Shown here in pieces: positions 8,646-19,992 of a DNA stretch of 28,762 nucleotides (position 1 is the stretch's first letter; every line of letters begins with the position of its first letter). This DNA is from Phoronis ovalis. Taxonomy: Eukaryota; Phoronida; Phoronidae. The stretch lies in NCBI GenBank assembly GCA_028565635.1, contig JAOXYB010037173.1, positions 1 to 28,762 of the forward strand. Reading direction: 5' to 3'. The notes under the pieces are model-generated. The model made no database searches. It saw only the letters and a program-made list of their open reading frames with translations, and was not told the DNA's origin. The translations under genes and the position numbers were made by a program.

Positions 8646-11600
8646 ATGCTTAAATTAATTCTATGGTGTGCTTTCACTACCTTGGTAGCTAGTCAGAAAC
8701 CATGCTGTGTGCCGGACCAGTTTGAAGCCTTAATGATGGTTGATATGGGCACAGTATTTATAGATCAGAATAGACCCAATACAGCAATGGCAGTATTTAA
8801 TGGAACTTGGAAAATTGTATATGATTATACTAATCAGAGACAATACCTGCAGATGAATATTACTGAATATTCACCATTGATTCCAAAACCGGCAACACAA
8901 TCCACAACAGTCATATCAGTTTATGGAAACGTTAGTAGAATGAATTCGATTTTAAAATGTTATTATTTATTATAATTATTTTAAAGTACCACTTAGTTTA
9001 AATTATTTTCCAATTTGGTCACATAATTAGATACTAATTTAGTTCTGGGTGACTTTGTGTAATAGTCAGACTCAGAAACAAATTATAAAGCATGCTTCTC
9101 AAAAGTTGTTATCACCACTGATGGCATCAAAATGATGAAAACTCCAAGACTAAGATTTTGAATTATGGTTGTGTACTAAATTGACTAGTAAATTCCTTTT
9201 CTTTTTGTATGGCACCACTAGTCCAACTCATAAGTTACCTCAATTCAAAGTTTTATGAATGAACACAGAAAATGTACACACCCACGCCATTAATTCATAA
9301 AAACGCAAAATTGTGGGAAAGTATGAGTTCATAACCTGTAAGTGCATGCAAATAGTCTGATGCCGCAATGATGCTGTTTATGTAGCATGGTATTCCTGTT
9401 TAGCCTAGAATACATTTAATGCAATATATGGGCTTTTTCAAGCAAAAAAGAAGTTTGAAAAATCTGACAATGTTTAGTTAACTCTAGAATAATGATTTTG
9501 CAGCACATCAGTTACCAGATTCAAGATGGAAAATGTGAACATCAGAGTACAGACGATATGACACAGCAGTGTGTTCCAGGTATACTAAAAAAGAACTAAG
9601 AAAAATATCACTGTAATTACCTCAGCATATGGAAGTTACTGTAATGAGTTCAAGGGAAATCATGCAGACTTAAATTTGCTTGTGTAGATAAAACCTTCAT
9701 ATGATGTTACAGAAACAGCTTAACAGAATGGTCCTGGTTACATTACTTTTTTTGACCCACATAGTGTTTGTAAAAAGTTTTAATGAAACTTGCTGATGGA
9801 ACTAGTATTTGATTTATACAATCAAAATAAAGCAACTGTTGTTTTTTAAACTATATTCAAATTCTTCAATTGTTTGTGTGCCATCATGATGTTGATTCAT
9901 TTTTACTACATTATAAATATTATATAATATTGTTATTTGCAGACACTGCCACCTATCTTGGACAAGCTAATTTGGGTGGAAATGCAATTGTTACTCAAAA
10001 GTTTTGGTATCAACTCCCTGATCAAGGACTCACAGTAACTGCATATGTTGGAATGGAAGGTAGGATATTAAGGTATTTGTTTCTTAGATATCATATGTTT
10101 AAGGGAGCAAGTACCGTTCATCTCACCTTCTTGGAATTATAATAAACTCCTTGTCAAATTTAAATGAAAAGATAACATAGCAAAAGTATCCTCATTTTTG
10201 GAAAGGTAGTAACTTAAACTTTTCCTATCTAACATATGATTATTTAATCAGCAAGGGAATCATTTTGGATTAACACCCACTTTTTTCAAAACACAAAAAT
10301 TCAAAAAAATTATTAGTGCAACACCACTACAGATACAAAGCTAAAACTTCAAATAGATCTCTAACAGACTGTCTCAAATTTTAAAAATTATTTTGCTTTT
10401 ATTTTTATTCAAAAGTTATGAGTTCTAAATTCAATATAGCCAAAAAAAATGTCATTCTTCCTGACACCCATATATTTAGAAGCAACAAAATCTTGCACCA
10501 TTTTTATTATAATATAAAAATGGTGCAAAATTTTGAAAACCTAAGATATTTATTAGGTTCTGTTGGAAGTAGATTTTAGCTAAGTTTCAGCTTTGTATCT
10601 GTAGGGGTTTTGAAGAAATTTTCATTAGTAAGTATACCTTAGTTTCCAAAAGTTTATAAGTCTATCTCAAATTAACAATCCAAAATTACCCTCAAAGTAT
10701 AGTGTGAATGTGAATACCTGAAAGGGACTAGCCACCTTAATATTCACTGGTATGGTGAATTTGGCACAATGTACATCTAGTACTTAAGTTCTCCCCCTTT
10801 TCTTGAGGATTTTCTATGAATATGAAGCATCTCGTCAACAGCTTTAAACTTTAAAACAAGACCCAAAACATATGTAAAAAACACTAAAATGTGCCAAGGC
10901 CATGGCAGTATCCACTCTTAACAATCATATTCAAGTTGATTGATAAGTTCTTTAAAACTAATCTTTACCTTTTAGTCAGAATAATATAGCTGATGTATAT
11001 ACTTAGTATATATGTGATAAAGGATTCTGGCATGACATAGATTGCATTTTTTTTGTTTTTTGTAGGATGTTTACCAACAAAGATAGAAGCCTTTTTTGGC
11101 AGTGTTAATCAAGACAGTGGAACATTCTACACAGTACCATTTGTTAATTTTGTACCAGCCATCCGAAATCCTAAAATTTTCGACATTCCAGACATATGCA
11201 ATCAGGTAAATATGTTTTTTTCAGTCTTTATGTTAAATGGGCATATCAGCTTCGATCACGTTGTATAGTAACTTGAGCTCATACAGCTGTGAATTTTGCT
11301 ACTCGTCAGTTTAATCATCAAAGGGTACTTAGTCACATTACACTTGCAACACCTTACAGGTAAAAATGGTAAAAGTGCATAATTAATGTCAGCCGACAAA
11401 AATGGCACTATCTACTTTCTCAGTGACACCTAGTCGCAAAATATGTTATTGTCACGAAGTTCTAGTACTCTTTTCTCTCATTGGGTTAATATTTTAGAAA
11501 GTTTATAATTTTGTGGACTTCAGTTTAATATAGAGCATTAATTTAATAGGAAAACATGTTCATATATACCCTGTGTAGTGAAAACTGTAAGGACCCCAAC

Positions 11601-12158
11601 TTGAATGAAATAAGAGATTCAGTGCTATTAGTGGCAGGTTTAGTAGTAGCTGAAAAAATTCAAATTCTATGCAGTGTTAGTGTTAATAAAAAGTCAAGAG
11701 AAAAAATTGTCGCATTCACAGCAAAAATCATTTATGTATGGATGTGTTGAAAAAGCTACAAAAAATTGTTATTGCTTGTAACTCATGTTATATATGAATA
11801 ATTTTAAAATATCCTCTTTATATCCAAACATTTGTTTATATTTTTGATATTAGAAAATTACATACACTCCATTATATACTTCATTTATATCTTTTCATAA
11901 CTGTCCTGACCTTTCTTATATCTGAATCCTGTGGAATAAAACTTAATCTTCAGCATCAAAATCCTATTTTAAAAATTTCCCCCAGTCTTCACTGTGACAC
12001 TTTCAGGACAAATTAATTGCTGTATAACTGTGCGCATTAATTATAATATAAATTATACAAAAACTGCATTAACTGCTTTATTATTTCAGAATGCCGCTTC
12101 TACCAAAATGCAACGGCCCAGGAATTTACCAAAACCAGTTTTGTTCAAAGAACTGTAA
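8646..12158 (+). CDS. EPDR-A: ependymin-related secreted protein, complete, 5 coding exons
   Basis: Coding exons are 8646-8930, 9504-9579, 9943-10059, 11066-11205 and 12090-12158, with junction phases 0,1,1,0 and GT..AG introns. The product is 228 aa, close to the 224 of human EPDR1. Residues 1-16 form a signal peptide, then QKPCCVPDQFEA opens the mature chain. Family marks are the Cys pair 20/21, VYDYTNQR near 59-66, C106, C118, C161 and FVPAIRNPKIFDIPDIC ending at C204, giving six cysteines outside the signal. N-glycosylation sequons are N52 (NGT) and N71 (NIT). Ependymin-family proteins are secreted or lysosomal glycoproteins that bind lipids and calcium; the precise ligand here is unknown. 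The ATG at 8646 was chosen because it opens the signal peptide and aligns with copy B. An AATAAA follows at 12180. Confidence 0.92.
10324..10607. repeat. Nested inverted repeat (hairpin element) in EPDR-A intron 3
   Basis: The outer arms 10324-10349 and 10582-10607 are inverted copies matching at 24 of 26 positions (core CTACAGATACAAAGCT). Centred inside is a perfect 15-bp inverted repeat, 10493-10507 and 10514-10528 (TTGCACCATTTTTAT and its complement), with a 6-base loop. With one mismatch the inner arms extend outward to about 22 bp. The block is 284 bp and has no coding frame, so it may be a foldback MITE. No target duplication could be fixed. Confidence 0.7.
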
Positions 12159-12179
12159 TAATTAAATGGTTAAATTGGA

Positions 12180-12185
12180 AATAAA
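12180..12185 (+). promoter_or_regulatory. EPDR-A polyadenylation signal
   Basis: AATAAA lies 22 bp after the stop, in a GAAATAAATCTGATG context that recurs 23 bp after the EPDR-B stop. Conservation between paralogues supports it, although it sits very close to the stop codon. Confidence 0.5.
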
Positions 12186-12296
12186 TCTGATGATTCACAA
12201 GCAAATTGCATCGTAATATTTTGAATGAAGTCATAAATAACACATATGAACTTAATTCAAATTTACTATATACCAGCCTGTGTTATAAAATTTAAT

Positions 12297-13038
12297 ATAG
12301 AATGGAAATCATAATCAATTTCTTGAATTTTTGCGCTTAGAATAAAAATATGCTCTCACTTTGTAAACATGATTTGTTTAACAACCATCAATTTGTATAC
12401 AAATACAATTAAAGTGACATATATTTAAATTTATCAATAAGTGATACTCCCGGGGGGGGTACTGTTATGCAAAGTCACTATATGTGTACCACCCAATAGG
12501 CTCCCTATTTTCAGCTCCCGCATTTACCACGGTATATTTTTCACACTTAACGCCTTTTTTACCACAGGGTATACTTTTTTGTTGGATATTTACCACAGGG
12601 TATATTTTCAAAACATTCGTTTACCACAGAGTGTATTTCTTGGAAAACGCATTTATGACAGTTATGAAAAATTAAGGTTTGTAAATTTTTCCATATTTAT
12701 TTACGGTATGTTTTTCATGTTTTTTCATTTACGACAGGATATATTTTTGGTGATCTTTATTTACCACAGAGTCAGGGTGTTTACCCTGGGCTGCACACCC
12801 TTACCAACTTTTTTGCCAAGTGCTCCCCGGGTCATACTTGGCCAGAGTGGTGCAATATATCACATAGAAATCATAATCAGTTTCTTGAATTTTTGCTCTT
12901 AGAATAAAAATATGTGCTCACATTGTAAACATGATTGTTTATCAACCATCAATTTGCATACAAATACAATTAAAGTGACATATATTTAAATTTATCAATA
13001 AGTTATACTTGGCAAGAGTGGTGTAATATATCACATAG
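12297..13038 (+). repeat. Tandem duplication of a ~175-bp 3'-flank segment, first copy split by a transposon
   Basis: Copy 1 is about 12297-12448 plus 12834-12867; copy 2 is about 12864-13038. Shared stretches include TTCTTGAATTTTTGC, AACATGAT, CAACCATCAATTTG and TGACATATATTTAAATTTA, followed by ATACTTGG, AGAGTGGTG and ATATATCACATAG. Divergence is low, with a few substitutions and small gaps. Part of the same sequence appears downstream of EPDR-B around 20195-20255. The copies flank the element at 12449-12833, which is present only in copy 1. Confidence 0.85.
12449..12833. mobile_element. Non-autonomous element with CCCGGGG ends and TTTACCAC-type subrepeats, copy 1
   Basis: The element starts CCCGGGGGG..TACTG and ends GTGCTCCCCGGGTC, giving short imperfect inverted ends. 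It is flanked by the direct repeat ATACT at 12444-12448 and 12834-12838. The unoccupied paralogous site, with a single ATACT, is at 13015-13019. Inside are about seven ~30-bp subrepeats of the type TTTACCACAGGGTATATTTT between 12521 and 12770. A second copy is at 27645-28003 and a diverged relative at 22745-23186. The overall plan resembles short CCCGGGGGGGTACTCC-type elements I recall from other marine invertebrates. There is no transposase; the open frame across it (12441-12902) is not a gene. Confidence 0.85.
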
Positions 13039-13179
13039 TCGCATGTCATTGCAGTTGGTAGTAACATGACTTCTCATAACAAATTCAAATTGAACTACAT
13101 CGACTCTACATTTTCCATTTTCAGAAATCTTTTTGTCAGTTTGTTGAGTAAATACATAGATAATATGCATGTAATGTGA

Positions 13180-13188
13180 TATATAAAA
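13180..13188 (+). promoter_or_regulatory. EPDR-B TATA box
   Basis: TATATAAAA lies 110 bp upstream of the 5' UTR exon donor at 13289/13290, matching the layout in copies A and C. The downstream GGAAGCAGCATTTGAGACC is shared with copy C. Confidence 0.55.
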
Positions 13189-13209
13189 CTAGATAATTAT
13201 AACCCAGGT

Positions 13210-13289
13210 CCAAAGAACAGTTATAATAGTCTGTGCCTCCAGCTGGAAGCAGCATTTGAGACCAATAAGCCTTAAATAAAACATTTCGG
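13210..13289 (+). other. EPDR-B 5' UTR exon (start inferred)
   Basis: The segment holds GGAAGCAGCATTTGAGACC and ends ACATTTCG(G)|GTAAAA at 13289; copy C has the same block ending ACATTTCAG|GTAAAA at 20573. The intron then runs to CTGTTTATAG at 13562. The start is placed from the TATA box. No ATG-led frame runs through it. Confidence 0.5.
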
Positions 13290-13564
13290 GTAAAATTATT
13301 TAGTTCCATGCAATTTTGTTGTTGCACAAAACATGGTTATATTCATGTTGTGATGCCAATATTTACTTAATATTTAGCAGTTTTATATTTGAACAAATCA
13401 TTTAAAATGTTTATACTATTTGTAATGTTGTAATAAAATTCAACTTCTTTTATTCCTAACCTTGTAAACTGCCAGTTTCTCTTCTAAACCTAAAAATAGC
13501 ATAAAGCATTTTTTCATTATGTTTAGAAGTAATGGCATGTACATGTGCCACTCTGTTTATAGCG

Positions 13565-16500
13565 ATGGACATCATGTTTAGAATTATTATATGGAGTACA
13601 TTTATTGTGGCAATAGCTGCTCAAAAACCATGCTGTGTGCCTGACCAGTTTGAAGCAGGAATGCTGATAGATTATGGTCTCCTGACACCTCGTCCGCAAA
13701 CAGCCATGGCAGGATCTAATGGAACAGGCAGAATTGTATATGATTATGTTAATAAGATACAATATATGCAGATGAACCTAACCACATTTTCACCATTATT
13801 TCCATTGAAAACCAATGTTACGACAGTCATATCAGATTTTAAGAAGGTTAGTAAATTCAACACATGAGCTTTATATTTTGTAATCAATGTTTAATAAAAA
13901 ACATCTAAAAAAAATATTACAGTATCACACAAATATAAGTTTATCGTACTTGATAAGAAGTTAAAATTAAACTCAAAATTATTCGCATTAGTTTGTGGCA
14001 TAAGTACACCTGTCCAATAGATATCCAATCCAACTCTATTGAAAAATGTTGTAATGTTCATGCAAATATAAAATAGGGCAACATTTCCCAAATTATTATA
14101 TGATGTAAGTGTACATATCCTCTAATACCAGTTAATTTTTTTGTGCAGTCTTGACCATACTGATTTTGAGATAATCGTGATAGTACCAAACCTAACAATG
14201 AATCGTACTGGCAAATAGGACCAAATTCAAATTATCGATTTTTAAAAAAATGTAATGATTTCAGGAATTTGGTTGCTTTTTACCAGAAAGTACAAGTTTA
14301 CATTACAAAACACCCAAAATTATAGCCAAGCCTCCCCAAAAAAACTGCCTGATGTTACTATATTCGTATGTAGTGTCAACAAACCCTTGTGCAATAGTGT
14401 ACAGCATATGCCAAATTACCATCCTCTAATTCTACTAACGAATTATTACTAAAATTCAATAGCCAACAAATAATTCAAAGAAAACTTATTTTGTTATCCA
14501 CTTTTATGGGTATTTATTTGATAGGTGTCAATTTAGCTTTTCAGACTGCTAGGAGGGGCGTATATTTGGGTAGAGTATTTAATAGGGAGATGGGCATTTA
14601 TTTGAAAAAATGTAGTATTAAATTACAAAAATTCACTGACAGGGGCTGTACATGTAAATACCAATAAAATAATAACACGATGAAAGTGTAAGAAGAATAA
14701 ATAAATAGCAAAACAGATTACTAAACTGTTGCAGTTCATCAGATCTTGGAGTGGGGCTTCGTAACAATTAAATCTTAGCACATGCCATGTAGATTACTGT
14801 CAGTGTCTTAAATGCTTTTGTCCTATATTCTCTCCTGCTCAAGCGGTTTTTTTGTAGGGCATCTCATATATGATTCAAGATGGTGTCTGTGCAATCAGCA
14901 GAGTAGATAATATGACACAGCAATGTATTCAAGGTAAAAAAAAACTAAGAAAAAAATTATATCGCCTCTCAGCTAATTAGTTTGGACAACTTACTATAGC
15001 CAAATGGATTGTTTAGAACAAGGCAGATTAATGTGTCAAAATTCTGTATAAAAATCGGTGAACAGTCAATGAATTTTCTTATTTCATGTACAATCAAGCC
15101 TTATTCTTCTGTTTTTGACTTATGATGTTGAAAAGCGTCTTCTAATTTTCAAAACTAGTTACAGATTTCCCATATCTATCTCCCACTCTTACAGATGAGG
15201 AAGTTTCTATGCACAACTCTGTATAGTTCCTATTCAATGTATGATAATGATAAAACTTTGCCTGTTTAAAAAATAACAAATGCTTTTTGCTTTTGCATAT
15301 CTGTTTTACCACTATTTAACAGTTTCTCCTCATGATCATAAAGAACTCAATCTTATTTTAAATAAAATATTTTTTGTAAATCAAGAGCTTTTCAGTATGA
15401 ACATGATGTCTGAACTATGCTTGATTATAAGGCTAAGCTAGACCCTCGTGACGATAAAATACTAATTTTTCTGATTTTTGTGTGCATAGGACAAAAGGCA
15501 GCACCTTTATTGCATAAAATTTTGTGGCACCACACTTTATTGGTTTTTTAAATTAAATATATAATTTCTGTCAAACCTAAAACGGAAGTTATTATCAGCG
15601 ATGATAACATGTTTGATATACACCCACTTTTCTGTCTCCATAGTGAATAATTGACAATTACCGCTTTATCGTATTACCTGTTGTATGGATGAGTACTGGT
15701 ATAGAAACAGGAACAACCATGTAGCGCTTGGAACATCCAGTCATTTACCGTTTGTGCTTTTCATCTAATTTCATGTTTCCGTATAAGTATGTTTTGTAAC
15801 ATTTTATGTGAAAAATATGTATAACACAACATTTATAATGTGCTGTACCCCATGTATTGGAATATTCCTTTGTCAGGCAGAGACCATGACGTCCAGATAA
15901 TTTTATATAGCGGCATTTTTGAAATGTTTAGAAAAAATAAAGGAACATTTCATCAAGAGCGATCATAATTTCTGGTTAGTTAATACAAAAAAAGAAAGAA
16001 GGCAAATGATGGTGATGAAGATGTAATGTATTTAGAAACTGCGTCCACAATTTCATCAAATTCTCGATTATTTTCCGAATACACGTGAAAACTAAAGCTA
16101 AGAATTTAAATTCGGAAGCACAGCAAGTATAAATCATTAAACTTGTTTGACAGGTTGCTCTGCTAGAAGTCCTGATTGACAGGTTGTCCTGCTGGAACTC
16201 TAGTTTTCATGCCAAAAACAAGTAATATCTAAAATACTTTAGTGATTAATTTCTCAAAATCAGCAAACTTAATTTAAAGATATACAATATTTTTCTAAAC
16301 CTTAATATAAGTTTGAGTGCAAAAAAAAATTCAAAAAGCATTTGTTCATATAATAAATTCCCTTGTATTCTGTTTGAAATGCTTGAAAGAGTTTTTTTGC
16401 TCCTGCTGTAAAATTTGAATTTGCTTCAAAGCTCTGTACAAGGTACAACGTAACTTGAATGTGTTCCTTCCAATCCTCTTGAAATTTGGCATACTTCACC

Positions 16501-19500
16501 ACAACTGATATATCTTTATTTGTTATGATCTAATTGTATGATGTAATTTTTGAATTATTAATAAATATTTAAAAAAAGATTCACTTTTTATTTGCCAAAA
16601 ACATACATTCATTATATAATCAAAAGTACCGGTGCGATTTAAAAATGCTCCAAACAAATTATTAGAGTATCAATTACTTTTCTAAAATGTAGTTAGCTCT
16701 AATTTTGATCCGCCAGGTTTTCCAGTAGGATGTACCTAATGGTTTTTATGAAGTACTGTTAAACGCTAATTAAGTTTCGTGTATTGCATTGATGAGTCTG
16801 AAAATACATCATTCATAACATAGCCTGAATGTTTAAGTTTCAGAAAATATTTAGTTTGTGTACAAAAAGTGTTTTACAGATTTTTCTCGAATTTTTATTT
16901 AAAACAGCCACGAGTGTCTCGCTTAGCCTTAAATAATTCTGTTTGATAGCCCACTGCAATAGAATCACCATGTGTTACTTCTAAGACATCGATTTAATAT
17001 ATAACAAAGCTTTTATGGTTCCTATGGCGACATATTTTAAAAGTGTAAAATTGTGGTGTTTTGGATACATTTTGAGAATTGGCCATGCATGTACATTTAT
17101 TAGAATTTTCAATGACTAAATTAAAAAATCTTCACAATAAATGAAATTTATGATTAGATAGGCAACTCATAAACAAAATATTTAAAATAATATCAAAGGA
17201 AAAAAATCAGACAAACACACAAAAGACCCAAGTGTTATGATCTTTTGTCTCAATTATTATACGTTCCAATTTCCTTTGAAGTCTTGTCGCATATTTCTGT
17301 AGTGATCACGCATTACCACCAGTGAGTGTAAACAAATAAGCTATTTTTTTAATCTTGCAACTAAAAAGCTTAATTTTCACTTAGTATTTCTAAGGTATGT
17401 TTTTGGTGAACTTACGATTTTTTTTCATTTAATATTAAACATTATTTTCCATCTTAATTTTAATGTGGGGCTAATATTACTTCTGATTTTCCCAACTGGG
17501 CAATATGATGAAGCCCAATGAATAACATACATGTAGTACAAGGTAGGTTGGATTACAGCTATTTATATTCAATTGTATTAATTTAAAGCAGATTGTGCAT
17601 AGAAACTCTGAAATCCCAAATCTCTAGTATAGACCGGATTTCCAAAATTCAGGTACAAAAACAATATAGAGACTATAGGTACAATTTCAAAGTTGTGGAT
17701 AGCTCTAATCATATTTCAAGGGCTTGGTGACTTAAATACTGCATCATGCTATTTACAGAAGGTGCAAAATATCTTGGGAAAGCACATTTAGGTGGTGATG
17801 CAATTGTCACGGACAAATTTTTGTATGAACTGAATGCTGGTGGACCAGGTGGTGGACGATCAATAACAGCATATGTTCAAGAAGGTATGTGTATTTTGTC
17901 TTCACTGTATATGTTGGGCCAGCATATTTCTTTATCTTTACTGTTTTTAGAAAACATATAGTAAAAGTGGGCTATCGATCCATCTGTGCCTAAAATTTAC
18001 ATTAAATATCCATTTTCTAGAATAACAAATATAAATCAAAACTGTCTCTGTCTATAAGTCTAATGGCATGAAGTAACAATTAAGGCTTAATTATTTTTAC
18101 AGATAACCTATGATACTAGATTTAATTGCCTCCTAGCATCATACGTTATCTGTATTAAAATACAGTTATACTAGTTTAGTTTTAGTCGATAAACATCATA
18201 GTACATGACTAACAGCATTTAGCTAGTCCTGCATTAATTGCTCTAATTAAGGTTGCCGTTATAAGGCAGCAAGCAAGTCTATTGGATTAATTTGTACGTT
18301 TTTTCTCTTCACTACCCTCCAATATTCAGTTGTAACTCGTATAGAAGTAGGACATAGCTATTGAGAGATGACTCTTGGGTTGGTCATTGCGAAGTTAAAG
18401 GTTACATTTTTAACATTGCTTGAAATATTCCAAAATGATGCTTTCAAATAAAGAGGTCATTTTGAGGATATTTAGGTACTAAAAGCCTTTAAAGGTGACA
18501 TTTTTATTTTCTGGCATCTTTTCAATTAAATTAAAGACTGAGGAAATATGCTGTAAGTTGAGACTGGATAGTCTTACAGACTTATTTAACTTAGTAAGTA
18601 ACTTAAGGCGGGTCTTCACCAATTTCGCCATGGGGCGCTGCAAATTTTTTTTTTGATATTTCTAAATATTAACTAAAAAGGTTAAATTTTTTTATTTTAA
18701 TGCGTGTTTGTTAATAATTGTATGACTGTATGTGGCACTCACTGCTTTTGGCTAAATGATCATGTGATCCATAGGTGAATGCTTACTTGTGCTATAAATT
18801 TCACCTACTTCAACTAAATTTCTGTGCGTTCAACGAGAAGAATGATCTAATTTTTTGGTAAAATTAGTTAATATGGACTAAGGCATATTTCGTTTTTTGC
18901 CTCCATTTTAAGTAATAATCTTTTTCCATATAACTCTTATAAATCCCCCATTTTTCGCTTGAAAATATGTTATTCCTAAAAAACGTCAAAATAGTTTGAG
19001 TATGCCATATGTGCAAAAGTAAGCTCTAATTTACATGATCTAATAGAACAACTTTCTAAAATTTACAATTGAAAGTGAAGCGAATGCGCGGAATGAATTA
19101 TATTGTTCCTACTTCACTGCAAGCAACAGTGCTCAGTGGAACATTCTCACTTTCTTGTGGAGATAAGCGAATGACTTGTAGCAGAACGTGCATATGTAGA
19201 GAGCAGAGATAATTATAGCGCGTGCATCTGGAAATAAATTTTAACCTTCCTTAAGTTACTTGCGTATGACAACCCCAGGTTTGGGAGAGTTGACCTTGAG
19301 GTCAAAAGGTCATCTAGAGACAAAAAAAATCTCAAAATTGGGAAACTTTCAGAAATTAGGTTCTTATGTTAAGATGTCATTTTGAGGTCAAAGTTCAAAA
19401 AATTCTCATAATGTATACTGGAAATTCAATGACATTCAATTTTTTCATTTAGAGGTTAATATACAAAAGTCATATAGGTGCAGCAACTGTAATAAGCATT

Positions 19501-19964
19501 GGCTTTGCTAAAGGGCTAATATAGCTACATTAGTAACATTGTCGCTGTGTAATATTGTTTGGTTTAATTACAGGCTGTATACCAGTCAAAGTAGATGCAT
19601 TAGTTGCAATAAAGGACTTCGTGTTTAGATTCTACTTTAATGTTCCTATCGTTGATTTCATGCCAGCTATCAAGAATCGCAACATATTCAATGTTCCAGA
19701 CATATGCCGCCATGCAAAGGTACACTTTTAGGACAATTTAAAATGCTGTACTGAGTGCAGTATAGTCATAATATGATTTAAATAAAAAAATGCAGTTTAT
19801 TTATTTTTTAAGAGTATACATGAATATACACACAGAGCATATGGCTAGTGTGACTTCTTACTCTTACATGTGACTTAAATTTTCTATTATTTCAGATTGC
19901 AACTTCTACCAAAATGCAACAGTTCAGGAATTTACTAAAACCAGTTTTGTTCAAAGAACTGTAA
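13565..19964 (+). CDS. EPDR-B: ependymin-related secreted protein, complete, 5 coding exons
   Basis: Coding exons are 13565-13846, 14858-14933, 17759-17884, 19574-19719 and 19896-19964; phases 0,1,1,0 match EPDR-A. The product is 232 aa. The signal peptide is about residues 1-19, then QKPCCVPDQFEA. Cysteines 23, 24, 105, 117, 163 and 206 match the six of copy A. Sequons are N52, N71 and N84, the first two aligned with A. Exon 3 carries a glycine-rich insert, AGGPGGGRS, before ITAYVQEG, where A has PDQGLTV. Two in-frame ATGs (13565 and 13574) follow the acceptor at 13562; the second aligns with the ATG of A, so the first three residues are uncertain. Introns 2 and 3 (2.8 and 1.7 kb) are much larger than in A and hold repeats. 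The fold and likely role are those of the ependymin family; the ligand is unknown. Confidence 0.92.
14934..17758. other. EPDR-B intron 2 (2.8 kb), no gene recognised
   Basis: The intron is AT-rich throughout. The only structure I could pick out is a 29-bp-period tandem pair, TGACAGGTTGCTCTGCTAGAA at 16148 and its 18/21 match at 16177. The first bases match the start of intron 2 in EPDR-A (runs of A around ACTAAGAAAAA), showing the introns are homologous. No exon, RNA gene or terminal-repeat element was recognised. Confidence 0.5.
18099..18153. repeat. 21-bp-arm inverted repeat (hairpin) in EPDR-B intron 3
   Basis: Arm 18099-18119 (ACAGATAAC..TATGAT..CTAG) and arm 18133-18153 are inverted copies matching at 19 of 21 positions, with a 13-base loop. 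The two mismatches are isolated. It could be a foldback element relic or an RNA hairpin in the intron. Confidence 0.65.
18596..19261. mobile_element. ~666-bp TIR element in EPDR-B intron 3
   Basis: AAGTAACTTAAGGCGGGT at 18596-18613 is matched in inverted orientation at 19244-19261 (AAGTAACTTAAGGAAGGT on the other strand), 16 of 18 positions. The interior is AT-rich and non-coding. A TTAA lies at the same place in both ends, which would fit a piggyBac-type duplication if the inverted similarity outside it were chance; otherwise no target duplication is evident. Its presence largely explains the larger intron 3 compared with copy A. Confidence 0.5.
19291..19312 (+). promoter_or_regulatory. Cluster of AGGTCA half-sites (candidate nuclear-receptor element)
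   Basis: TGACCT (19291-19296), AGGTCA (19299-19304) and AGGTCA (19307-19312) form an everted pair with a 2-base gap and a direct repeat with a 2-base gap. AGGTCA repeats of this kind are bound by nuclear receptors. AGGTCA-rich words are also common in some invertebrate repeats, and a further GAGGTCAAAG lies at 19384, so function is uncertain. Confidence 0.3.
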
Positions 19965-19986
19965 TCAATAATGGTTATAAGTTGAA

Positions 19987-19992
19987 AATAAA
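19987..19992 (+). promoter_or_regulatory. EPDR-B polyadenylation signal
   Basis: AATAAA lies 23 bp after the stop in the same AAATAAATCTGATGA context as in EPDR-A. Copy C has lost this context and its nearest downstream AATAAA is at 24394. Confidence 0.5.

Noticed and set aside
12441-12902. A 153-codon open frame, the longest uninterrupted one in the spacer after EPDR-A.
   Set aside because: It lies across the non-autonomous element and is made of its ~30-bp subrepeats; the repeated YHRVYF-like words are a by-product of the repeat, not a protein domain.
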